From positions 1 through 64,000 of the forward strand of contig NZ_QLSU01000023.1 of assembly GCF_003268775.1 (NCBI RefSeq): a stretch of DNA of 64,000 nucleotides, given 5' to 3'. The position numbers were made by a program, and so were the translations under genes. Shown piece by piece: positions 8,900 to 18,116 of this stretch. Positions within the stretch are counted from its first letter, which is position 1. Every line of letters starts with the position of its first letter. The stretch comes from Paraburkholderia unamae. Its GTDB lineage: Bacteria; Pseudomonadota; Gammaproteobacteria; Burkholderiales; Burkholderiaceae. Under the pieces are notes generated by a model that searched no databases, was not told the origin of the DNA, and saw only the letters and a list, made by a program, of their open reading frames with translations.

Positions 8900-11149
8900 A
8901 TGCTGCTGCCCCAACGTCCCTTCGCTTCGCGCCAACGCACTTCCCGAACCACCCTCACGTCACTCGCCCTTGCAGCCGGCCTGCTGCTGCCTGCGCTCGG
9001 CCACGCCAGCGCGACGGGCGACAGCCTGCGCCAGCTCACGGCGAACGCGGGCGTCACGCGCAGCGTCGCGCTGTCCGATCTCGGCATCAGCGATGCGGTC
9101 GTGCTGACGGGCGGCGCGAGCCAGGACTTCTATTTGCCGGTGCCGAAGAACCTGACGCTCGCCAACGCCGCGATCGCGTTCGATGGCCACTACCTCAAGG
9201 GCCAAACCGGCACCGCTTCGGTGGTGCTCTCCGTGGACGGCCAGCCTGCGCTCTCGCAAGCGCTTGCCGACGGCGACGGCCTGCTGCAACGCTCGCTCGC
9301 GGTGGCCCCGCGCGTGCACGGCGCCGGCTTCGTGCGACTCGGCGTGAACCTGCTATCGAATACCGGCGTGCGCCATTGCGAAGATCCGAGCGCGGCGGCC
9401 AACTCGATCGTCATCTCGCCGCAAACGCGCCTCACCTACCGCGTCGAGACGCGGGCCGTGACGAGCCTTGACGACGCCTGGAGCACGCTGCCCGGCGCGC
9501 CCGTGCTGCTCGTCTCCGGCGCGCAGCTGGAGCAGTCCGCGTTCGACAGCGCCTGGCGTCTCGGCGTCGCGCTCGAGCGCGGCGGCAAGCGTGTTTCGGT
9601 GCGCGCCCTGCCGGCCGTGGGCGAGAACGTCGACACGCGCGGTCTCGCCGTGCCCGACGCGCTCGCCGCCATTCCCGCCTTCGCGGCGCTGCGCGACAAC
9701 ACGGCGACGCACAAGCTCGCGAGCGACGCCGAGCTCGGCGCGCTGATCGTGCTGGGCGCCCCGAGCGCGAGCGGCGACGTGGTGGTGGCCGACGCCGCGC
9801 TGCGTGCGCGGCTCGCCGGCGCGCTCGACGCGCTGAACGCGCAGCTCGCGAGCGACCCGGACGCGCAAGCCGGGCTGAAGGCCTGGCGCGCGAGCCATGC
9901 GACGCTGGCCGACACGGCCCTGGCCGCGCAGCAGATCCGTCTGGCCACGCTCGGCGAGCACACGGTCCTGGCCGTGTCGCCCGACGCGGGCGCGCAGGCC
10001 GCCGGCCTCTTCGACGACACGCTGCGCCGCGTGCTGACGACCGACAGCGTCGTCGCGCCGATCGCGCGGCCCGACCAGCGCAACAACGGCAAATTCATGA
10101 GCCTCGCGAATCTCGGCGGCTCCGCGCAGGCGTTCGACGTGCTGGCGCGCGGCGACTGGACCGTGAGCTTCCCGCTCGCCGCCATCGCCGCCGATTCGCG
10201 CATGCCCGCCGAAATCACGCTTTACGTGGCGGCGGCGCCGGGGCCCTCGTCGTCGCGTCCGGTCGCAACGATCTACTGGAATGGCGTCCTGCTGGCGGCA
10301 AAGCAGCTTCGCGCCGACGGCCAGCCCGAGCAGCTGCGCGCACGCGTGCCGGGCTACGTCCTGGGCGTGAACAACAACCTGCGCCTGTCGGTGCAGCGCC
10401 AGCCGTATTCGGCCGACTGCAACGAGACGCCGCAGGCCTATCCGGTCAACGTGCTGCCCGCATCGAGCTACATCAGCGCGGGCGACGCCGCGCCGAACGG
10501 CACCTTCATCGGCTTGCTGCCGCTCATGGCCGGCCACCCGCAACTGATCGTGCCGCACCGCTATCTCGCCGCCGCACCCGACGCTCTCTCGCGCGTGATC
10601 GGGCTCGCGCTCGCCAGCGGCCTCTCGCCGACGCAGACCGAGCTCACCGTGGCCAACGGCGACGCGCCCGTCAAGCCCGCAAAGCCGTTCCTGGCGATGG
10701 AAGTCGCCATCGACGGCGCGTCGCCTTCCGCGCGCGTGAGCGACGGCCGGCGCCTCCAGATTCGCGGCACGACGGTCGACTGGCTCGACGTGACGGGCCT
10801 CACGCACCTCTCGAGCGCCGAAGTCGTGAGCGCGCACGGCGAAGACGGCTTGCTGTGGTACGCCATCGGCGCGACCCCGGCCGCCGGCGCGCAGCCGGCC
10901 GCCGTCCAGCCGTTCGTCCTGAACCGCGGCAATCTCGCGATCCTCGGTGACAGCGGCCCGCTCGCCTGGATCGACAGCGGCAACCCGGACGCGAGCATGC
11001 CGCCGGGCGCCGGCGAAACGCAGTTCTACGAATGGCGCCGCTACGTCTCGTGGGGCGTGCCGATCATCGCGATCACGTTGTTCGTCTTCCTGACGCTGTT
11101 CATCCTCGCGACGCGCGCGCGCCGCAAGAACCAGAACAACGCCGAATAA
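8900..11149 (+). CDS. BcsB-like periplasmic polysaccharide synthase subunit
   Basis: 749 residues: an N-terminal signal sequence (LTSLALAAGLLLPALGHASA), a large periplasmic beta-rich region, and one C-terminal membrane helix (WGVPIIAITLFVFLTLFIL) followed by the basic cytoplasmic tail ATRARRKNQ. That is the topology of BcsB, the membrane-anchored co-catalytic partner of cellulose synthase. Typical repeats are present: SQDFYLPVPKNLTLANAAI early on, and NLRLSVQRQPYSADCNETP in the second carbohydrate-binding half. It sits directly before a family-2 glycosyltransferase. The synthase is not BcsA-like, so I call this a BcsB-type partner of another glucan or aminoglycan synthase. It probably guides the nascent chain across the periplasm. 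Confidence 0.8.
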   Translation: MLLPQRPFASRQRTSRTTLTSLALAAGLLLPALGHASATGDSLRQLTANAGVTRSVALSDLGISDAVVLTGGASQDFYLPVPKNLTLANAAIAFDGHYLKGQTGTASVVLSVDGQPALSQALADGDGLLQRSLAVAPRVHGAGFVRLGVNLLSNTGVRHCEDPSAAANSIVISPQTRLTYRVETRAVTSLDDAWSTLPGAPVLLVSGAQLEQSAFDSAWRLGVALERGGKRVSVRALPAVGENVDTRGLAVPDALAAIPAFAALRDNTATHKLASDAELGALIVLGAPSASGDVVVADAALRARLAGALDALNAQLASDPDAQAGLKAWRASHATLADTALAAQQIRLATLGEHTVLAVSPDAGAQAAGLFDDTLRRVLTTDSVVAPIARPDQRNNGKFMSLANLGGSAQAFDVLARGDWTVSFPLAAIAADSRMPAEITLYVAAAPGPSSSRPVATIYWNGVLLAAKQLRADGQPEQLRARVPGYVLGVNNNLRLSVQRQPYSADCNETPQAYPVNVLPASSYISAGDAAPNGTFIGLLPLMAGHPQLIVPHRYLAAAPDALSRVIGLALASGLSPTQTELTVANGDAPVKPAKPFLAMEVAIDGASPSARVSDGRRLQIRGTTVDWLDVTGLTHLSSAEVVSAHGEDGLLWYAIGATPAAGAQPAAVQPFVLNRGNLAILGDSGPLAWIDSGNPDASMPPGAGETQFYEWRRYVSWGVPIIAITLFVFLTLFILATRARRKNQNNAE

Positions 11150-11178
11150 CGCCGGATTACGCCACTCCGCAGCGCGCC

Positions 11179-12879
11179 ATGATCTCCTCGCTCTACTGGC
11201 CTTATCTCATCGCCGACTACTACCACGCGCTCCAGATGGTGAGCGCCGTGGTGGGCGTCGTCATCCTGCTGTCGAGCCTCGACGACCTGTTCATCGACGC
11301 CTGGTACTGGGTGCGGCAGATCTGGCGCTCGCTCACCGTCTGGCGCCGCCACACGCCGTTGCAGGCTTCGCAACTGCGCGCGGTGCCTGAGCAGCCGCTC
11401 GCGATCATGGTACCCGCGTGGCTCGAATACGACGTGATCGCGCCGATGCTGGAGAGCATGGTGGGCACGCTCGAATACAAGAACTACATGATCTTCGTGG
11501 GCACGTACCGCAACGACGAGCGCACGCGCAACGAAGTCGAGCGCATGCGCCGCCGCTACCGGCAGCTCGTGCGCGTGGAGGTGCCGCACGACGGCCCGAC
11601 CTGCAAGGCCGACTGCCTGAACTGGATCGTGCAGGCGATTTTCCGGCAGAACTCGCAGCAGCCGGTGCCGTTCGCGGGCGTGATCCTGCACGACAGCGAG
11701 GACGTCCTTCACCCGCTGGAGCTCAAGTACTACAACTATCTGCTGCCGCGCATGGACTTCATCCAGTTGCCGGTCACGTCGCTCGAACGCGAATGGTACG
11801 AACTCGTGGCGGGCACCTACATGGACGAGTTCGCGGAGTGGCACTCGAAGGATCTCGTGGTGCGCGAGAGCCTCTCGAAGATGGTGCCCTCGGCGGGCGT
11901 GGGCACCTGCTTCTCGCGGCGCGCGCTCGAATTGCTCGCCGCCGAAACGCAGAACCAGCCGTTCAATACCGACACGCTCACCGAGGACTACGACATCGGC
12001 GCGCGCCTCTCGCGCAGCGGCATGAAGCAGATCTTCGGCAAGTTCCGCGTGGAGTACGTGACGCGACGCACGGCGCTGTTCGGACTCGGCAAGGAAAAGA
12101 TCTCGACGATCTCGATGCCGCTCGGCATTCGCGAGTATTTCCCGAATACGTTCCGTACCGCCTACCGCCAGAAGGCGCGCTGGACGCTCGGCATCGGGCT
12201 TCAAGGCTGGGCGCAGGTGGGCTGGGAAGGCTCGCTCGCGGTGAAATACCTGCTGTTTCGCGACCGCAAGGGCCTCGCCACGTCGTTCATTGCCATCTTC
12301 GCGTATGTGCTGCTGCTGAACTTCATCGCGTTCTGGATCGCCGGGGCGCTCGGCTGGTGGACGCTCTACTATCCGTCGCTGTTCTCGCCCAATGGCTGGC
12401 TCGCCACGCTCATGGGGCTGAACGCGTTCGCGCTCGCGCTGCGCGTGCTCCAGCGCAGCTACTTCGTGCATCGCATGTACGGCTGGGAGCACGCGCTGCT
12501 CGCGGTGCCGCGCATGGTCATCGGCAACTTCATCAACGCGATGGCCGCCGCGCGCGCCTGGCGCCTGTTCCTCGTGCATGTCTTCACCGGCAAGCGGCTC
12601 GTGTGGGACAAGACGATGCACGACTTCCCCTCGACCGATCAGCTCACGCAGCAGCGCCAGCGCCTGGGCGAGCTGCTGCTCTCCTGGCAGGCCATCGACG
12701 AAAGCAAGCTCGCATTCGCGCTGGAGGCCCAGGCGAACGAGCGCAAGCCGCTCGGCCAGATTCTCGTCGAACAAGGCTGGCTCGACGAGGCCACGCTGCA
12801 CGAAGCCATCACGTTCCAGCAGGATGCGCAGGGCGCCGCGCCATCGATCGAGGCCGCCCAGGCGGAAGCCGCGCGATGA
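11179..12879 (+). CDS. nfrB: NfrB-type inner-membrane glycosyltransferase with C-terminal MshEN c-di-GMP domain
   Basis: 566 residues. After an N-terminal membrane segment (MVSAVVGVVILLSSL), a family-2 glycosyltransferase domain shows HDGPTCKADCLNW, the acidic motif HDSEDVLHPLE, the acceptor motif LTEDYDIGARL and the processivity-type motif RQKARW. Several membrane helices follow (about residues 370-470). The C-terminus is a MshEN domain. Residues 495-518 fit the 24-residue RLGxxL-x10-LxxxLxxQ c-di-GMP motif at every fixed position, residues 519-523 are the expected five-residue spacer, and 524-547 form the second motif (PLGQIL...LHEAITFQ). The enzyme should therefore polymerise sugar, probably ManNAc from WecB, only when c-di-GMP is bound. 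E. coli NfrB is known to be activated this way. Its stop overlaps the next start (ATGA). Confidence 0.9.
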   Translation: MISSLYWPYLIADYYHALQMVSAVVGVVILLSSLDDLFIDAWYWVRQIWRSLTVWRRHTPLQASQLRAVPEQPLAIMVPAWLEYDVIAPMLESMVGTLEYKNYMIFVGTYRNDERTRNEVERMRRRYRQLVRVEVPHDGPTCKADCLNWIVQAIFRQNSQQPVPFAGVILHDSEDVLHPLELKYYNYLLPRMDFIQLPVTSLEREWYELVAGTYMDEFAEWHSKDLVVRESLSKMVPSAGVGTCFSRRALELLAAETQNQPFNTDTLTEDYDIGARLSRSGMKQIFGKFRVEYVTRRTALFGLGKEKISTISMPLGIREYFPNTFRTAYRQKARWTLGIGLQGWAQVGWEGSLAVKYLLFRDRKGLATSFIAIFAYVLLLNFIAFWIAGALGWWTLYYPSLFSPNGWLATLMGLNAFALALRVLQRSYFVHRMYGWEHALLAVPRMVIGNFINAMAAARAWRLFLVHVFTGKRLVWDKTMHDFPSTDQLTQQRQRLGELLLSWQAIDESKLAFALEAQANERKPLGQILVEQGWLDEATLHEAITFQQDAQGAAPSIEAAQAEAAR

Positions 12880-15248
12880 AGTTGCGTCCGTTCTTCCCCG
12901 TGCGGGCGTCCGGCCAGTCCGCCCGCCGCGCGCAGCGCGCCGTGTGCTGCGCCGCGCTTGCCGTGAGCTGCGCGGCGCGCGCTTATGGCGTCGAAGCCGT
13001 GCCCCAGGCTGAGCCCAACCCAGTGGCCAAACCCGCTGCGGCACCGCACGCGGCGACCCGCGAAGCGCCACTGGAAGGCGAAGCGTTCCGGCTCGGCGAC
13101 GCCGCCTTCACGGCCTACAACCGCAAGGACTACGCCGCCGCCGACGCGCTCGCCGCGCGCGCGCTCGCGCTGCGTCCCGACGTCACGCGGCTGTGGCTGC
13201 TGCGCGTGTACGCGCTGCAAAACCAGAACCGCCCCGCCGACGCGCTGGACGTCGCGCAAACCGCGCTCGCGCAGGGCCGCCGCGACCCGGCGCTCACGGC
13301 CGCGCGCAACACGCTGCGCGCCTCGCTTGCGGGTGCTCATGCCGCGGGCGCCACGGCCACTCCGACAACGCAAACGCCGGCCTGGAAGCTCGGCGACGAA
13401 GCCTACAAGGACTATGCCGCGGGACGCTACGCCGAGGCGGCCGACCACGCCCGCGAATCGTTGCGCCTGCAACCGGATAATCCGGGCCTGCGCGGCCTGC
13501 TCATTTATTCGCTGGAGCGCCAGCAACGCTTCGAGGAAGCGTCGCGCGAAGCCGACACCGCGCTGCGCCTCACGCCCGACGATGAGACGTTGCAGGCGTT
13601 GCGCGACCGCATGCACCGGCTGCTCGCGCCGGCGCCCGCCAAGGCGGCATGGGACGCCTATCGCACCGGCGACTACGCCCAGGCCGCCACGCTCGCGCGC
13701 GACGCCATCCACCAGGCGCCCGATGTGCAGAGCTACCGCTATCTGCTGACCGGCGCGCTCCTGAGCGAAGGCGAGTACACGCAGGCCGACACCGCCGCCA
13801 CCGATGCGCTCGCCCAGGACGGCGACGACGCGCTTTCGCTCGCCATGCGCGGCTTCGCGCGCGCGCAGCTCGGCCAGACCGACGCGGCGCGCACCGACCT
13901 GAACAAGGCGCTCAAGCAGGACTGGCTCTCCGATGCGCAGATGGCGACCGTCAAGCGCATCGCCGCCGATACGCTGCGCATGAGCGTAAGCGTGAGCGCG
14001 AACGCAGGCACGGGCGGCGTCAGCGTGCCGGGCGCCGTGGCCACGTCCGTGGCTTCGGCCTCGCCGGCCAGGACCGCGCCCGTGGTGTTCTGCACCTCCG
14101 ATCCGCAAGACGTGTTGTGCAACCTGCTGCCGGCAGGGTCGAGCCTCGCGGGCGCGGGGCCAGGCTACGACGCCGCCACGCGCGCTTACGCGGACTTCGC
14201 GCACCGCGACTTCAGCGCGGCGGCGAGCGCGGCCAGCGAAGCCGTGCAGGCCGCGCCCGACAATCTCGCCTATCGCCTTCTGCTCGTGAACGCGCTGGAA
14301 CGCGCGGGCCGCCACAAGGACGCGCGCGCGGCTTTCGAGCCCGTGACGCAGCGCGCGGACGTGCCACCGGGCGAATGGCTCGACGTCGCCTACACCGCGC
14401 AACGTCTCTCGTACAACACCGAAGCGCGCAACGCGTTCGCGAACGCCGTCGATGCGAACGACGCCGGCCAGATCGAACTGGCCGCGCAAACGCGCCAGAA
14501 CGTGCGCCAGGCCGTGTCCGACCTCGACCGCACGTGGGGCTTCACCGGCGCGCTCGGCTACGGCACGGTGGGCGTGATGAACTCGGCGTTCTCGCCGTCG
14601 CTTTCCGCGCGGCGCACCTTGCAGTCGTCGGAAGAACTGTATTGGCGGCCGCCCGTCATCGGCAACGTCGACGGCAGCGTGTTCGAGGTCTACGCGCGCA
14701 TGAACCAGGCGCTCTACGACGGCACGGGCGGCTCGACCGGCCTGCCGACGAACCAGGGCGTGCTCGGCGCGCGCTGGAAACCGTTCGCACGCCAGAACTT
14801 CGTGTTCGCCGTCGAGCGCTTCGTGCCCATCGGCAGCGACAGCCGCGCCGACTGGCTGCTGCGCGGCGCCTGGTCCGCCGGCGAAGGCGGCAGCTTGCGC
14901 GTGGACCGCCCGAACTGGCCGTACTGGCAGATCTACGCCGAAGGCGACTACTTCATCGAGCATCCGCAAACGCTCGGCACGTTCGAAGCGCGCTACGGCC
15001 GTGCCTTTGCCGCCGCGAACAATCTCGTTGCGATGCCCTATCTCGCGCTGAACGCGGGCTACGACAGCCTGCTCGCGCGCCACGCGACCGCGGGCGTCGG
15101 GCCGGGCGTCGCGATGCGTCTGTGGTTCCGCGAGGACCGTCATCACGCGCCACAATCGTTCGTCGAACTGAACGTCCAGTACCGTGTCCGCGTGGCGGGC
15201 GACGATCGCTCGGACGGCATCTTCGCCGGTCTTTATTTCTCATACTGA
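12876..15248 (+). CDS. nfrA: NfrA-like TPR outer-membrane polysaccharide export protein
   Basis: 790 residues, start coupled to nfrB by ATGA. A signal sequence (about residues 18-37) precedes repeated 34-residue helical TPR units, for example AWKLGDEAYKDYAAGRYAEA and AYADFAHRDFSAAASAASEA, up to about residue 555. The last about 240 residues are beta-rich with alternating aromatic residues (GFTGALGYGTVGVMN, QNFVFAVERFVPIG, SFVELNVQYRVRV). They end in GLYFSY, an aromatic terminus typical of outer-membrane barrels, and match the C-terminal domain of phage N4 adsorption protein A. Its likely role is a periplasmic TPR scaffold plus exit pore for the polymer made by NfrB. A secreted TPR-barrel protein in this position also parallels BcsC and AlgK/AlgE. 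Confidence 0.85.
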   Translation: MKLRPFFPVRASGQSARRAQRAVCCAALAVSCAARAYGVEAVPQAEPNPVAKPAAAPHAATREAPLEGEAFRLGDAAFTAYNRKDYAAADALAARALALRPDVTRLWLLRVYALQNQNRPADALDVAQTALAQGRRDPALTAARNTLRASLAGAHAAGATATPTTQTPAWKLGDEAYKDYAAGRYAEAADHARESLRLQPDNPGLRGLLIYSLERQQRFEEASREADTALRLTPDDETLQALRDRMHRLLAPAPAKAAWDAYRTGDYAQAATLARDAIHQAPDVQSYRYLLTGALLSEGEYTQADTAATDALAQDGDDALSLAMRGFARAQLGQTDAARTDLNKALKQDWLSDAQMATVKRIAADTLRMSVSVSANAGTGGVSVPGAVATSVASASPARTAPVVFCTSDPQDVLCNLLPAGSSLAGAGPGYDAATRAYADFAHRDFSAAASAASEAVQAAPDNLAYRLLLVNALERAGRHKDARAAFEPVTQRADVPPGEWLDVAYTAQRLSYNTEARNAFANAVDANDAGQIELAAQTRQNVRQAVSDLDRTWGFTGALGYGTVGVMNSAFSPSLSARRTLQSSEELYWRPPVIGNVDGSVFEVYARMNQALYDGTGGSTGLPTNQGVLGARWKPFARQNFVFAVERFVPIGSDSRADWLLRGAWSAGEGGSLRVDRPNWPYWQIYAEGDYFIEHPQTLGTFEARYGRAFAAANNLVAMPYLALNAGYDSLLARHATAGVGPGVAMRLWFREDRHHAPQSFVELNVQYRVRVAGDDRSDGIFAGLYFSY

Positions 15249-15263
15249 GTCGTGAGCCCATCC

Positions 15264-15965
15264 ATGCCCATCCGCTCGCCCCTTCGCGCTTTCTCCCTCG
15301 CCGCCGCGCTGCTGACGCTCGGCCCGCTGGTCACCTTCGTTGCCCATGTCGCCCACGCCGCGCCCGCCGACGACATGGCGCACCTCTACGCGCTGCCGCC
15401 GGACGGCTCGGTGTACATGCGCGTCGTCAATCCTTCGGACACGCCGGTCGCCGTGCAACTGGGCGCGGGCGCGAAGGCCGAGACGATCGGCGCGAAAGGC
15501 CGCATCGGCACCGACTATCGCGCGATCCCCGGCGGCGCGCTCACGCTCCTGGTCGACGGCAAGCCGGCCGGCGTGGCGGGCGCCCTGCCGCGCGGCGGCT
15601 TCGTCACGCTGATCGTCGGCCAGCCGGGCGCGGGCGTGCAGCCCGTCGTCGACGAAAGCCCGGCGGCCGACGGCCTGAAGGCCGAGTTGTCCGCGTACAA
15701 CCTCGTGCCCGCGTGCACCGCCGCGATCCGCGTGGTCGGCGGCCCGGCCGTGTTCGGCGCGCTCGCCTACGGCGCACGCGCGGCGCGCGCGACCAATCCG
15801 GTTTCGGCCTCGCTCGACGGCGCCTGCGGCGCGCACGTCTCCGCGCCGCAGGCGTTGCCCGCGCTGAAGGCCGGCGACCGCTACAGCCTGTTCCTCGTCG
15901 GCACGGCCGGGCATCCCGCGCTCGTCGGCATGCTCAATCGCACCGAACCCTGGCACGCGCACTGA
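15264..15965 (+). CDS. AlgF-like periplasmic polysaccharide acylation protein
   Basis: A 233-residue secreted protein: signal sequence MPIRSPLRAFSLAAALLTL with cleavage after AHA, then a two-domain beta fold resembling alginate O-acetylation protein AlgF (LYALPPDGSVYMRVVNPSD, VAVQLGAG, YSLFLVG). AlgF has no known catalytic site and is needed for periplasmic acetyl transfer in alginate. I prefer ATG 15264; an in-frame GTG 12 bases upstream (15252) is also possible, and neither has a strong ribosome site. It is followed by two AlgJ/AlgX-like proteins and later AlgI, so it belongs to the decoration module of the operon. Confidence 0.75.
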   Translation: MPIRSPLRAFSLAAALLTLGPLVTFVAHVAHAAPADDMAHLYALPPDGSVYMRVVNPSDTPVAVQLGAGAKAETIGAKGRIGTDYRAIPGGALTLLVDGKPAGVAGALPRGGFVTLIVGQPGAGVQPVVDESPAADGLKAELSAYNLVPACTAAIRVVGGPAVFGALAYGARAARATNPVSASLDGACGAHVSAPQALPALKAGDRYSLFLVGTAGHPALVGMLNRTEPWHAH

Positions 15966-16012
15966 CGCGCCATGTGTCCTCTCACGACTGCAACGCCCTT
16001 TCCGCCCGCACC

Positions 16013-16975
16013 ATGACACTCAAACAACGACTCGCCGGCCTGCTGATCGCCTGCACCTGCCTCGCCGCCACCGCCGCCCACGCGCAAGCGGTGCTGATCG
16101 GCAAGGACAACTGGCTGTTCTACGCGCAGGACAACCTGACCGACGCCGGCAAGCCCGGCATCGACAACGCCGTGCAGCTCATGAGCGCCGCGAAAGAGGC
16201 GCTCCAGGCGCGCGGCATCGGCCTCGTGGTGCTGGTCGCGCCGCTCAAGGCGCGCTTTTACGAAGACAAGCTGCCGGCCGGCACGGCCATCTCGCCCGCC
16301 GCGCGCGAGCGCTACGCGAACATCGTCGCCGGGCTGCATGGCGCCGGTATCCAGACCGTGGACCTGATGCCCGTGCTCAAGGGCGTCGAGCACGACGACC
16401 AGACGGCCTTCTTCCAGAAGGACTCGCACTGGACCGCCTGGAGCGCCGAAGCGGCCGCCGCGGCGACCGCCGACGTGATCCGCCAGAACTGGAAGCTCGG
16501 CGGCGAGGCCGGCACCGGCACGCCGCCCGGCAACTGGATCAAGGAACGCCGCTTCGCCGATTTCGCCGAACTGATGACGGCGGCGCAGCGCAAGGAAGTC
16601 GGCCAGGAAATCTATGTCGTGCGCGCGAGCCAGCCGCAGTCCGGCGATCTGCTCGGCGGCGACGCCGCCGCGCCCGTGCACGTGGTGGGCAACAGCTTCG
16701 TGCAGCCGTATCTGGGCTATCCGCAGGCGCTGTCACATGCGCTCGACCGGCGCGTGGGTCTCACGTGGAAGTACGGCAACTTCGGTCCGTGGGCTGTGTT
16801 CCTGCAATACCTCGAATCGCCCGCGTTCCAGCAGGCGCGTCCGCAGGTCGTCGTGTGGCAGCTCAACGAAGTGCAGATGATGTACGGCCCGAACACGAGC
16901 GGCCAATGGGACGCCGCATCGCTGATGAGTGAAGCCGACTGGAAGCGCCGTGTCCAGGCCGCCATTGCGAAGTAA
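16013..16975 (+). CDS. AlgJ/AlgX-like SGNH polysaccharide O-acyltransferase, first copy
   Basis: 320 residues with a cleavable signal peptide (LAGLLIACTCLAATAAHAQA) followed by GKDNWLFYAQDNL, the entry motif of the AlgJ/AlgX/DltD-type SGNH domain. The catalytic set is present: DSHW with Asp137 and His139, and the nucleophile in VGNSF (Ser228). In alginate and acetylated cellulose such proteins move an acyl group from the AlgI-type membrane protein to the polymer in the periplasm. It has no carbohydrate-binding extension like that of AlgX. It lies six bases before a second paralogue, suggesting successive transfer steps or two target positions. Confidence 0.82.
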   Translation: MTLKQRLAGLLIACTCLAATAAHAQAVLIGKDNWLFYAQDNLTDAGKPGIDNAVQLMSAAKEALQARGIGLVVLVAPLKARFYEDKLPAGTAISPAARERYANIVAGLHGAGIQTVDLMPVLKGVEHDDQTAFFQKDSHWTAWSAEAAAAATADVIRQNWKLGGEAGTGTPPGNWIKERRFADFAELMTAAQRKEVGQEIYVVRASQPQSGDLLGGDAAAPVHVVGNSFVQPYLGYPQALSHALDRRVGLTWKYGNFGPWAVFLQYLESPAFQQARPQVVVWQLNEVQMMYGPNTSGQWDAASLMSEADWKRRVQAAIAK

Positions 16976-16981
16976 CGCGTC

Positions 16982-18082
16982 ATGACCGTGCCTCGTCCCA
17001 CGACTCCCGGCTCGCATCGCCGCGCGGCGCTGTGCTTCGCGGCGCTGCTCACGGCCGGGCTGCTGCTCGGCGTGCAGCAGTCGACGCGCGCGGGCCTCGG
17101 CTCGCTGGCGCCCGCCCAATGGCTCAGCGGCGCGGCGGGCACGCAGTTGAGCGCGACGCTACGCGTGCCGTACCGCGAAACGCTCGAAACCGCCGACGCC
17201 GCGTGGCGCTACCGCGTGTTCGGCCAGCTCGGCGCGCAGGTTCGCCAGGGCTGCCCCGGCTGGCTGTTCTACACGGACGGCCTGCGCGCGCCCGTGCCCG
17301 ACGCCGGCGCGGTCATGTCCGCGCGTATCGCGCTGATGCGCCGGCTCGTCGCCCGGTTGCGCGCCGAGCATGTCGCCGTGCTGGCCGTGACGGTGCCCGA
17401 CAAGTCGCGCCGCGAAACCGGCGCGCTCTGCGGGCTCTCGCGCCCCGCCGAAACGGCGGCGCAACTGCCGCGCTGGCAGCACGCGCTCGACGAAGCCGGC
17501 GTGCCGCAAGCCGATTTGACGAGCGCGCTGGCGAGCGTGCCCGCACCGTTCTACCGCACCGACGTGCACCTGAACCAGCCCGGCGCCGCGGCCGCCGCGC
17601 AAGCCGTGGCGGCCGCGGCGCTGCCGCTCGTCGGCAGCCGCGGCGCGCTGCGCTACGACGTCACGCGCGCCGCCGCCACGCCGCGCGTGGGCGACCTGCT
17701 GACGCTCGCGGGCCTCGCGAACGCGCCCGCCGGCTGGCGTCCCGCGCCGGACCGCTACGTGCCCGAGCAGTTCTCGCAGCCCGCGAGCGGCGGCCTGCTC
17801 GACACCGGGCCGGCCGTCACGGTGATGCTTGCGGGCAGCTCGAATTCGCGCCGCAGCAACTTCGCCGAACAGCTCGGCCAGTCGCTGGGCGCGCCGGTCT
17901 GGAACGTGAGCCGCGACGGCGGCAAGTTCGCCGACGCGCTGATGCAGTCGATGGAAGACCGCGCGCAGTGGCCGCCCACGCTCAAGCTCGTGATCTGGGA
18001 GATGTCGGAGATGTCGCTCGTGCAGCCGCTCTCGGCCCAGGAAAAAGCCGCCTTGCGCGACGGCGTGCACGCCGACCTGTGA
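16982..18082 (+). CDS. AlgJ-like SGNH polysaccharide O-acyltransferase, second copy
   Basis: 366 residues. One N-terminal hydrophobic segment (AALCFAALLTAGLLLGV) is probably an uncleaved anchor. GWLFYTDGL marks the AlgJ/AlgX fold, followed by the catalytic pair in YRTDVHLN (Asp194, His196) and the nucleophile elbow LAGSSNSRRSNF (Ser286). It resembles membrane-anchored AlgJ more than secreted AlgX, so the two copies may be the acceptor from AlgI and the final transferase. The motifs are intact in both. It sits between the first copy and fkbH on the same strand. Confidence 0.82.
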   Translation: MTVPRPTTPGSHRRAALCFAALLTAGLLLGVQQSTRAGLGSLAPAQWLSGAAGTQLSATLRVPYRETLETADAAWRYRVFGQLGAQVRQGCPGWLFYTDGLRAPVPDAGAVMSARIALMRRLVARLRAEHVAVLAVTVPDKSRRETGALCGLSRPAETAAQLPRWQHALDEAGVPQADLTSALASVPAPFYRTDVHLNQPGAAAAAQAVAAAALPLVGSRGALRYDVTRAAATPRVGDLLTLAGLANAPAGWRPAPDRYVPEQFSQPASGGLLDTGPAVTVMLAGSSNSRRSNFAEQLGQSLGAPVWNVSRDGGKFADALMQSMEDRAQWPPTLKLVIWEMSEMSLVQPLSAQEKAALRDGVHADL

Positions 18083-18116
18083 CGCGCCCCATGATCCGCC
18101 AACGAGGAACCATCAG

